A stretch of 5,502 nt of DNA from Campylobacteraceae bacterium (lineage in GTDB: Bacteria; Campylobacterota; Campylobacteria; Campylobacterales; Sulfurovaceae). The DNA lies in NCBI GenBank assembly GCA_027056615.1, contig JALUKJ010000050.1:1-5502 (forward strand), in the 5' to 3' direction. This document shows positions 1-5,502 of this stretch, piece after piece. Each line of letters begins with the position of its first letter. The stretch's first letter is position 1. The notes beneath the pieces are model-generated. The model saw nothing but the letters and a program-made list of their open reading frames with translations. It ran no database searches and had not been told where the DNA came from. A program made the position numbers and the translations under genes.

Positions 1-868
1 TAGTTGTCTTTTCACCTGATGATATAACACTTGATTTTGATTCTTCACCTTTTATATTTACTTTTATTATCTCTATATCAAAAGTGCCGTATGAATTTGG
101 ATTGCTTTCTCTTTGGAAAATCATATTTTCTTCGTCATTCAATTTTGAAATTAAAAAATTATAGTTATTTATGGTTTCTTCAGGAAGTCCTTCAGATAAA
201 ACTTTTCCATTATTTAGTAAAATTACCCTATCGCATAGAAGCTTTAGCGAATTTAAGTCATGGGAGACATAAATAATGCTCATTTTATCTTCTTTCCTTT
301 TTTTTAGAGCAGTGGTACACTTTTGTTGGAAATGAGCATCTCCGACAGAAAGTGCTTCATCGACTATCAATATTTTTGGCTCTGAAAATATTGCTATTGA
401 AAATGCTAATCTCATTTTCATACCTGAAGAATAAGTTTTTATAGGCTCCTTGATATAGTCTCCTAATTCAGTAAACTTTATAATTTCTTCTTTTTTTTGG
501 TCAATTTCTTTTTTGGTCATGCCAATAAGTGAGCCATTTAAGTAAATATTATCATAACCACTCATTTCATCATTGAAACCAGTACCTAGCTCTAATAACG
601 CAGTAACTCGTCCATGTCTTAAAACCTCTCCACTTGACGGATTGATAACTCCTGCAATAATTTTTAATATAGTTGACTTACCCGCTCCATTTGCTCCTAT
701 AATACCTAAGGTTTCACCTTGCATTAAAGAAAAAGAGAGATTTTGATTAGCAACAAACTTTTTATGATAATTTTTTTTAAAAAAAATCTCCTTTAGTCTA
801 TCAAAATTACTATTGTATTTTTTGTAAATTTTAGATACATTTTTTACCTCTAGCATAGAATTTTTCAA
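1..868 (-). CDS. wzt: O-antigen/polysaccharide ABC transporter ATP-binding protein Wzt with C-terminal extension (3' end outside window)
   Basis: This is the ATPase of the Wzm-Wzt exporter, which powers transfer of a completed undecaprenyl-linked glycan across the inner membrane. Counting from the TTG at 868, Walker A (GANGAGKST) is at residues 58-66. The signature YSSGMKMR starts at 146, Walker B with DE is at 170-171, and the switch histidine (VSHD) is at 203. The stretch LLELGTGF near 91 is typical of polysaccharide-exporting ATPases. After residue about 258, SYGTFDIEI and then ISSGE match the beginning of the Wzt C-terminal carbohydrate-binding domain, which is cut by the window edge after 289 codons. 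The TTG start is preferred because AAGGA lies 6 bases upstream; the in-frame ATG at 856 has no Shine-Dalgarno sequence. The start overlaps the wzm stop by two bases, suggesting translational coupling. Transporter identity is certain; the exact glycan is not visible. Confidence 0.93.
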   Translation of the reverse strand, partial: MKNSMLEVKNVSKIYKKYNSNFDRLKEIFFKKNYHKKFVANQNLSFSLMQGETLGIIGANGAGKSTILKIIAGVINPSSGEVLRHGRVTALLELGTGFNDEMSGYDNIYLNGSLIGMTKKEIDQKKEEIIKFTELGDYIKEPIKTYSSGMKMRLAFSIAIFSEPKILIVDEALSVGDAHFQQKCTTALKKRKEDKMSIIYVSHDLNSLKLLCDRVILLNNGKVLSEGLPEETINNYNFLISKLNDEENMIFQRESNPNSYGTFDIEIIKVNIKGEESKSSVISSGEKTT

Positions 869-1641
869 ATTATATCCTTGATTTCAGAAATTAATTTTTT
901 ATACAATAATGCAGCGATAAATAAAGATATAAAGCTAATAAGAATAATTGAAATTATATCGTGATAATGTCCTTTAATGCTTCCATATAAAAATATATTT
1001 TGGTATATCTCTATAAACTTATACGCAGGATTATAATCAACTAAAAATGGATATTTTTTAGCGATCATCTCTCTCATATAAACGATAGGAGTCATCCAGA
1101 ACCATAATTGTATAATAATTGGAATTATCTCTTTTAAATCTTTAAAAAATGGGGTAAAGAGAGAAAAAATAACTCCTAGTGAGAATGCAAAAATAAATTG
1201 AAATCCTAGGATTAATGGTAGCCATAAAAAACTTAAAGTTATAGGTTGATTTGCTATCAGTAAAAAAGCTATACCCAATAAAAAAGCTATACCCAATAAA
1301 ACAATCTCTGAAAAAACAATTGCCAACTGAAAAGTAAACATTGGTACATTTATCTTTTTAATCATCGATGCTCTGTCAAATAAAGAAGTGCTCAATCTCG
1401 AAATTGTGTTTGAAAATGATGTCCAAGCCAAAATACCAGGAACAAGATAAATACTATAAGAGTAGCTATTATCGATAACATTCAATTTCATTTTCATAAA
1501 ATCTGAAAATATAACCGTATAGATAAAAATCGTAACTATAGGAGATAAAATATACCAAAGTTGACCTAAGCCTGTACCAAAATATCTTTCTTTCAAATCT
1601 CTTTTAGCAAAATCTAATGCTAATAAAATATTTTTATACAA
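865..1641 (-). CDS. wzm: O-antigen/polysaccharide ABC transporter permease Wzm
   Basis: This 258-residue ABC-2 permease is the membrane channel partner of Wzt, at the usual family length. The amphipathic N-terminus carries the hallmark RDLKERYFGTGLGQLWYILSP (residues about 14-34). About six hydrophobic segments follow, near residues 30-48, 62-80, 103-130, 135-164, 171-188 and 228-246. The motif FFKDLKEIIP...WMTPIVY (165-188) and the downstream NPAYKFIEIYQ are also typical. The start is a TTG directly after the manC stop, with AGGGAG 6 bases upstream. The next methionine (residue 49) would remove the first membrane segment, so the TTG start is needed. The third hydrophobic segment contains a tandem six-residue repeat (LGIAFL twice, 116-127) encoded by an exact 18-bp duplication, making that segment unusually long. 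Confidence 0.94.
   Translation of the reverse strand: MYKNILLALDFAKRDLKERYFGTGLGQLWYILSPIVTIFIYTVIFSDFMKMKLNVIDNSYSYSIYLVPGILAWTSFSNTISRLSTSLFDRASMIKKINVPMFTFQLAIVFSEIVLLGIAFLLGIAFLLIANQPITLSFLWLPLILGFQFIFAFSLGVIFSLFTPFFKDLKEIIPIIIQLWFWMTPIVYMREMIAKKYPFLVDYNPAYKFIEIYQNIFLYGSIKGHYHDIISIILISFISLFIAALLYKKLISEIKDII
875..879 (-). promoter_or_regulatory. Shine-Dalgarno site deciding the wzt TTG start
   Basis: AAGGA lies inside the last codons of wzm and is spaced 6 bases from the TTG at 868. The downstream ATG at 856 would be 18 bases away, too far for this site. The site therefore favours the TTG start. Confidence 0.6.
1261..1296. repeat. Exact 18-bp tandem duplication within wzm
   Basis: Two perfect copies (1261-1278 and 1279-1296) are followed by five bases of a third. 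The unit length keeps the frame and gives two copies of LGIAFL at Wzm residues 116-127, in the third membrane segment. It looks like a replication-slippage duplication. Confidence 0.9.
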
Positions 1642-3015
1642 TTAGCACTCCCTCTTAAAATCATCTTCTATCCTTATTATATCATCTTCGCCAAGATACT
1701 CACCTACTTGCGTCTCTATCAAAATCAAATCTATATTTCCTTGATTTTCTAATCTATGAACTACTCCTGCATGTATATATGTAGATTCATTTGCTCTTAG
1801 TGTCATCTCATCTTCGCCCACCTTTACAATTGCTGTTCCGCTAACTACGACCCAATGTTCATTTCTGTGGAAATGTTTTTGCAAAGATAGTCTCTTCTTA
1901 GGTTTTACTATAATTTTTTTTATCTTATAGTTCAATGAATTTTCTAATACAGTATATGTTCCCCACGGGCGATGAGCTGTCAAATGTATATTTGGGAGTT
2001 CAGAATTTTCTTTTTTTAGGTGCTCTACTACTTTTTTTACCTTTTGGCTACTTCCTTGTTTAGAGATAAGCAGAGCATCACTTGTTGAAACTACAATCAA
2101 ATTATCTATATCTATCAGTGCAACTTTTTTATCTGCTAGAACAAGATTGTTTTTTGAATCAATATCTATAAGATTTTTGTTTTGTGTGTTTTCATTTTCA
2201 TTTTTGTCTAATTCACAATGCAATGCATCAAAACTTCCCATATCACTCCACCCAATATCACTTGGTATAACTTTTACTTTATCACTTCTCTCCATCACTG
2301 CATAATCTATACTGTCTTCAGGTATGTTTTGCATATCTTCTAGCCTCATTCTGCATAGACTATCTTTTTTTGTAGATTTTTCGTATGCTATCTTTGAAGC
2401 TTCATAAATCTTAGGCGAATACTTTTTTAATTCATCTAAGAAAACACCTGCTTCAAAACAAAACATACCACTATTCCAAAAATAATTGCCCTTTTTAAGG
2501 TATTTTTCTGCTGTTTGCAAGTCTGGTTTTTCATGAAATTCTTTTACATCGTATCCGTCTGCTTCTATATAGCCAAAGCCTGTTTGGGCAAATGTGGGTG
2601 ATATGCCAAATGTGACCAGATTACCATCTTGTGCCAACTCTTTTGCTTTTGTAACAGCTTCTTCGTACCTTTTCTTATTTTTTATCAAGTGATCTGAAGA
2701 TAAAACCAGCAAAATATCATCATAATTAAATCCAAAAGAGGTGATAGCTATGGCAGCAGCAGTATTTCTACCTACAGGTTCTAATATAAACTTTTCACAC
2801 TCCATCTCTATCTCTTGCACCTGATCCAAAGCTACAAAATATTGCTCTTCATTTGAGACAATTTGAAAATCTGAACATATATCTGTATTTCTCTCTAAAG
2901 TCATCTGAAACAGAGATTTATCTGAAAAAAGTTTGACGAACTGCTTTGGCATCAGCTTTCTACTTATGGGCCAAAGTCTAGTGCCATTTCCACCTGCTAA
3001 AACAACTGCTTTCAT
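1642..3015 (-). CDS. manC: Mannose-1-phosphate guanylyltransferase / mannose-6-phosphate isomerase (bifunctional, type II)
   Basis: This cytoplasmic enzyme makes GDP-mannose from mannose-1-phosphate and GTP, and in the type II family also interconverts fructose-6-phosphate and mannose-6-phosphate. Its 457 residues fit the family (about 460-480). The N-terminal nucleotidyltransferase domain has the signature GGNGTRLWPISR at 8-19 and PKQF at 23-26. It continues with EPVGRNTAAAIA at 79-90, SSDH at 106-109, FHEKP at 160-164, and WNSGMF at 180-185. The C-terminal cupin isomerase domain begins at HRPWGTYTVLE (348-358) and has the metal-site motif QKHFHRNEHW (379-388), the later H in HAGVVHRLEN, and YLGEDDIIRIEDDF near the end. 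The ATG at 3015 is chosen because the conserved fold starts with MKAVVLAGG. A TTG at 3036 would add seven residues but lies in an inverted repeat. It is the first gene of the manC-wzm-wzt block and supplies the sugar nucleotide for the exported glycan or its derivatives. Confidence 0.95.
   Translation of the reverse strand: MKAVVLAGGNGTRLWPISRKLMPKQFVKLFSDKSLFQMTLERNTDICSDFQIVSNEEQYFVALDQVQEIEMECEKFILEPVGRNTAAAIAITSFGFNYDDILLVLSSDHLIKNKKRYEEAVTKAKELAQDGNLVTFGISPTFAQTGFGYIEADGYDVKEFHEKPDLQTAEKYLKKGNYFWNSGMFCFEAGVFLDELKKYSPKIYEASKIAYEKSTKKDSLCRMRLEDMQNIPEDSIDYAVMERSDKVKVIPSDIGWSDMGSFDALHCELDKNENENTQNKNLIDIDSKNNLVLADKKVALIDIDNLIVVSTSDALLISKQGSSQKVKKVVEHLKKENSELPNIHLTAHRPWGTYTVLENSLNYKIKKIIVKPKKRLSLQKHFHRNEHWVVVSGTAIVKVGEDEMTLRANESTYIHAGVVHRLENQGNIDLILIETQVGEYLGEDDIIRIEDDFKREC
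1648..1653 (-). promoter_or_regulatory. Shine-Dalgarno site deciding the wzm TTG start
   Basis: AGGGAG lies in the final codons of manC, 6 bases before the TTG at 1641, which itself directly follows the manC TAA. It supports initiation at TTG and coupling of wzm translation to manC. Confidence 0.65.
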
Positions 3016-3027
3016 ATATTTTTCCAA

Positions 3028-3077
3028 TTCAAACAAAAATTTTTTAGCTTAAAAAAACTAGAAAATTTTTGTTTGAA
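3028..3077. repeat. Imperfect 20-bp inverted repeat in the manC leader
   Basis: The arms lie at 3028-3047 and 3058-3077, pair at 19 of 20 positions and flank a 10-base loop rich in A. The stem is almost entirely A/T. In the minus-strand transcript it lies between the stop of the surface-protein gene and the manC ATG, ending 12 bases before that ATG and covering the alternative upstream TTG. It has no GC-rich core and no U-run after it in the minus direction, so it is not a classic intrinsic terminator. It could be a weak bidirectional terminator, an RNA-stability element or a leader structure affecting manC translation. Confidence 0.7.
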
Positions 3078-3085
3078 GTATATCA
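3077..3085 (-). promoter_or_regulatory. Candidate extended -10 promoter for manC-wzm-wzt
   Basis: On the minus strand the sequence TGATATACT contains an extended -10 arrangement (TG, one base, then TATACT, five of six matches to TATAAT). It lies 62 bases upstream of the manC ATG. No good -35 hexamer is present; the best A/T-rich stretch is TTTAAA at 3104-3099. Transcription would begin inside the right arm of the inverted repeat. This is a pattern match only, and the genes could also be read from promoters further upstream. Confidence 0.3.
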
Positions 3086-3114
3086 AAAACTAACCAAATT
3101 TAAACTTTTAGCTA

Positions 3115-4481
3115 CTAATAATATATAGTTGATGCCGGTGCAGCTGAATCATAAGATACGGTCCCACCCCATGATATAACACAAGGATCACCATCATCTG
3201 TACTATTTACTTCTGTATATATAGTTCCTGAACATCCAAGAGCTGCTACATTAACAGTTTTTCCAGAGATAAATTGACAACTACCCTCATACTTGATAGG
3301 AACGGCTACATTTTGAAGTGCTTTTCCACCAGTATCATCTATGGTAAATGACAAAGTAGTGGAGCAATTTCCAACAGTTGTACAAGTTTTATCTGTCGCA
3401 GTTATACCCTTACCCCATAATTTTTCTTTTAAAGATGTTCCTACTCTACCACTACTTGTATATGAATTTACATACATAAAAATATCTTTCCCGATCAAAT
3501 AAGGATCATACCTTAGAGTTAGTTTAGCAGTACCATCATCTCCAACTGTATAGGAACCATCTTTACTATCCAAATCAGCAAGAGCAAGAGAATCTCCACA
3601 GGTATCGACTCTATCTTCAGATCCTATAGCAAAAGTTAGATTGGCAGCATCGGTATCACTATATCGATCATCAAGAGTTAGAATGGTTGGACTATCAATA
3701 CTTTGTATTAACCACCCTCCAAGATATTTTGCATCATGTCTATTTTCATTTGCTAAAACAACTACTCTATCTCTATGTGCTTGAACATTGCCAAATTGCA
3801 AAGTAGAGCCAGCAACAGAAAATCTAGCTAGCGTTCCGTTATGCATAGTACCGGTTTGACCATAAAGAGGTGTCACTCCATCTCCACTTGAAATTCTCAA
3901 TCCATTGACTACACCCGCATATATCTGTTCTCCTTTATTTGCGGGATTGCCATATTTATCTACTGCATGTACTATATATGTATTTAAAAACAGACCGGAA
4001 TCATAAACTGTATCAGAATACACAAGTGAGATAGAGCTAATAGGTCCTGATGCTACGGTAAAAGTAAAATCTTTTGTTATAGTAACATTCTTTTTTCCAT
4101 CAAATATAAGTGCTGTAGCTTCTATGGTTGCTATACCTGACTTTGAGTAACTTTGAAGTTTTATATTTTTTTGAGCTTTGCCAGAGTAGCTATATGATGA
4201 AGTCTCACTTCCGTTTACACTAATTTTTGCTATTTCCGGAGAGTCTGATGTGAGTGTCACGCTAAGAACATTGTCATCATCTATAAAACTAAGATTATTA
4301 TCCTTTTTATATATCTCAACATTTATATCTGCCGTATCCTCAATATTAAATAGACTTGAACCTAGTATAGCATTTAATGTATAGCTTGTATCTGTTTGTG
4401 TCGCATTATCTATAGCTAAACTTTCAGATTCTACTGTAGATTCTGGTGTTTGATCAACAAGTTGACCATTTACCGCTATAC
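3115..4481 (-). pseudogene. Truncated gene for a large extracytoplasmic Ig-like surface protein (5' part missing at the insertion element)
   Basis: The frame is open from the TAG at 3117-3115 back through 4524, so about 455 residues of host sequence remain. A GTG at 4260 could be read as a start, but it has no Shine-Dalgarno site and the same frame continues upstream with similar protein (for example AVNGQLVDQTPE and LGSSLFNIEDTADINVEIYKK), so it is probably internal. No signal peptide is left. The protein is rich in Ser, Thr, Gly and Asp with beta-strand-like alternation. YIVHAVDKYGNPANKG (counted from the GTG, residues 95-110) resembles invasin-type bacterial Ig-like domains. Six cysteines sit at 221, 293, 299, 328, 343 and 360, fitting disulphides outside the cytoplasm. 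I do not recognise a specific family. The lost 5' end abuts the IS3-family element, which most simply reads as disruption by transposition; the rest may lie beyond the element. The exact host/element boundary is uncertain, roughly 4482-4500. Confidence 0.65.
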
Positions 4482-4522
4482 TGTCATATATAATACCCCA
4501 AGAAAAAAGACAAATAAAAAAA

Positions 4523-4531
4523 TGTTAAAAT
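4523..4531 (+). promoter_or_regulatory. Candidate extended -10 promoter of the transposase
   Basis: TGTTAAAAT matches an extended -10 pattern (TG, one base, TAAAAT, five of six to TATAAT) 27 bases before the transposase ATG. No clear -35 is seen; upstream DNA is A-rich and would include the element's left end. This is a pattern match only. Confidence 0.3.
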
Positions 4532-4558
4532 ACATAAAAGATTAAGAAAGGGTATGTG

Positions 4559-5502
4559 ATGAGCAATAAACGAAGACAATTTAGTAGCGAGTTTAAAGTA
4601 AAACTTGTGCTAGAAGTTTTAAAAAATGAAAAGCCATTAAACCAGATAGCCAAAGAGCATAATATTTTGCCAAAGAATCTCATAAACTGGAAGAAACAAT
4701 TCTTAGAGAATGCAGAGATTGCAATGGAACCAAGCAAAGCAGTAAAGGAATACAAAGACCAAATACAAGAGCTTGAGAAAAAAGTAGACAAATATGCAAA
4801 GACTGTAGGAAAATTAACAGTAGAGAGGAACTGGGCAGTGGGAAAGCTAAAGAGCTTGGACTTATCAACTAAAAGAGAGATGGTAGATGTTCAAGCTGTA
4901 AATAACACCAAAGATCTACCATCTCTCTCATGCCAACATGAATTGCTTGGTATCAGCAGAAGCTATAAATACTATACTCATGTTATCAATCAAACCAAAG
5001 AAGCCATAAAAAGACGCCTAATGGAGATAGCTGAAGATGATTTTATGTGCATATACGGTGAAGAAAAAGTTTATAGACAACTCCTCCAAGAGGGATACAC
5101 CATCAGCCTCAATACAATCTCCAAATACCGCAAAGAACTCGGTATCAAAGCTGTTCTTGCTGTAAAACCGATAACTACAACCGTATCAGATGATAAACAT
5201 CCTAAATATCCATATCTGCTTAGAGGTGTAGATATAGATAAACCAAATAGAGTATGGTCAACAGATATAACCTATGTCAAGATAAATGGTGGTACAGTAT
5301 ATCTTGCAGCAGTGATAGATTGGCACTCCAAAGCAGTACTTAGTTGGAATATATCAAATACTATGGATACAGATTTTGTTATGGATGTGCTTAATGATGC
5401 CCTATTAAAATATCCTAAACCTGATATATTTAATACTGATCAAGGAAGTCAGTATACTAGTTATATTCATACACAAAGATTAAAAGATAGCGGTATCAAA
5501 AT
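4559..5502 (+). CDS. IS3-family transposase, OrfA and OrfB in a single frame (3' end outside window)
   Basis: This DDE recombinase carries out cut and copy-out transposition of its element. The ATG at 4559 follows AGAAAGGG by 6 bases. Residues 4-50 form the helix-turn-helix DNA-binding region (RRQFSSEFKVKLVLEVLK... LINWKKQF). Residues about 66-100 look like the leucine-zipper-like coiled segment. From about 137, RSYKYY and then MCIYGEEKVYRQLLQEG belong to the OrfB-type HTH_21 region. The integrase-core domain follows, with catalytic D236 in VWSTDITYVK and D294 in FNTDQGSQYTS. The catalytic glutamate is expected near residue 330, beyond the window. All 314 complete codons read in one frame without a stop, whereas most IS3 relatives split OrfA and OrfB and join them by a -1 frameshift. 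The visible part looks intact, so the element may be active. The subgroup is not assigned. Confidence 0.92.
   Translation, partial: MSNKRRQFSSEFKVKLVLEVLKNEKPLNQIAKEHNILPKNLINWKKQFLENAEIAMEPSKAVKEYKDQIQELEKKVDKYAKTVGKLTVERNWAVGKLKSLDLSTKREMVDVQAVNNTKDLPSLSCQHELLGISRSYKYYTHVINQTKEAIKRRLMEIAEDDFMCIYGEEKVYRQLLQEGYTISLNTISKYRKELGIKAVLAVKPITTTVSDDKHPKYPYLLRGVDIDKPNRVWSTDITYVKINGGTVYLAAVIDWHSKAVLSWNISNTMDTDFVMDVLNDALLKYPKPDIFNTDQGSQYTSYIHTQRLKDSGIK
4874..4928. repeat. Perfect 15-bp inverted repeat at the OrfA/OrfB junction of the transposase gene
   Basis: The arms agagagatggtagat (4874-4888) and atctaccatctctct (4914-4928) are exact reverse complements separated by 25 bases. They encode part of KREMVDV and DLPSLSC between the coiled segment and the catalytic half. 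Stem-loops near this junction are known in IS3 relatives as frameshift stimulators. Here the frame is already continuous, so the role is open. Confidence 0.85.

Larger units (their letters stand above)
4482..5502 (+). mobile_element. IS3-family insertion sequence, left part (right end outside window)
   Basis: A transposase of the IS3 family begins at 4559, and non-coding DNA before it ends near the truncated surface-protein gene on the opposite strand. The probable left end starts with TG at 4482 and contains CCCC at 4496-4499, as IS3-family terminal repeats commonly start with TG and carry a C-run. The right terminal repeat and target-site duplication are not in the window, so the left boundary could be up to about 20 bases off. 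Confidence 0.75.

Noticed and set aside
31..276. Plus-strand 81-codon open frame
   Set aside because: It is antisense to the well-supported wzt gene, low in complexity and without a ribosome site; a shadow frame.
3028..3077. Reading the inverted repeat as a rho-independent terminator
   Set aside because: The stem lacks a GC core and no U-run follows it on the minus strand; its only T/A runs are inside the arms and loop.
19..3182. A shared 12-base word, atgatataacac, at 19-30 and 3171-3182
   Set aside because: It does not extend on either side, lies in two unrelated coding regions and is A/T-rich, so chance is sufficient.
4525..4868. Two minus-strand open frames opposite the transposase start
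   Set aside because: They are antisense to the transposase coding sequence, with compositions rich in Ser, Phe and Leu as expected for reversed A-rich codons.
4559..5502. A broken or frameshifted transposase
   Set aside because: Codon-by-codon reading shows one continuous frame from the ATG to the window end with both visible catalytic aspartates.
1..5502. CRISPR array, tRNA/rRNA genes, defence system or other new system
   Set aside because: No spaced direct repeats, no cloverleaf-like sequence and no unexplained gene cluster; all long frames fit polysaccharide export, a surface protein or an IS element.

Overview
The window is AT-rich and holds a minus-strand block from a surface-polysaccharide locus, bordered on the right by the first part of an insertion sequence on the plus strand. 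Low G+C, A/T-rich intergenic DNA, TTG starts and the style of the proteins suggest a Campylobacterota (epsilonproteobacterial) organism such as a Sulfurimonas or Sulfurovum relative. That assignment is inferred from composition and protein style, not from a marker gene.

Layout, following minus-strand transcription from right to left. A truncated gene for a large extracytoplasmic Ig-like protein (about 3115-4481) has lost its 5' part at the edge of the insertion sequence. A short spacer of about 100 bases follows, holding a long AT-rich inverted repeat and a possible extended -10 promoter. Then comes a tight three-gene block: manC (mannose-1-phosphate guanylyltransferase / mannose-6-phosphate isomerase), wzm (ABC-2 permease) and wzt (ATPase with the start of a C-terminal carbohydrate-binding domain, running off the left edge). 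wzm begins immediately after the manC stop, and the wzt start overlaps the wzm stop. Both are best read as TTG starts with good Shine-Dalgarno sequences.

Functionally, ManC supplies GDP-mannose in the cytoplasm. Wzm and Wzt form the ABC transporter that moves a finished lipid-linked O-antigen-type glycan across the inner membrane. A Wzt with a C-terminal extension usually recognises a specific non-reducing-end cap, so the likely product is a mannose-based polysaccharide, or one made from a GDP-mannose-derived sugar. The remaining glycosyltransferases are presumably to the left.

The right end (about 4482 to beyond 5502) is an IS3-family element. Its transposase reads as one uninterrupted frame through the OrfA-like and OrfB-like parts, without the usual frameshift. 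A perfect 15-bp hairpin sits at the junction of the two parts. The third catalytic residue and the right end of the element lie outside the window. I see no RNA genes, CRISPR array or defence system, and nothing that amounts to a wholly new system. The odd points are the hairpins, the single-frame transposase, an 18-bp tandem duplication in wzm and the disrupted surface protein.
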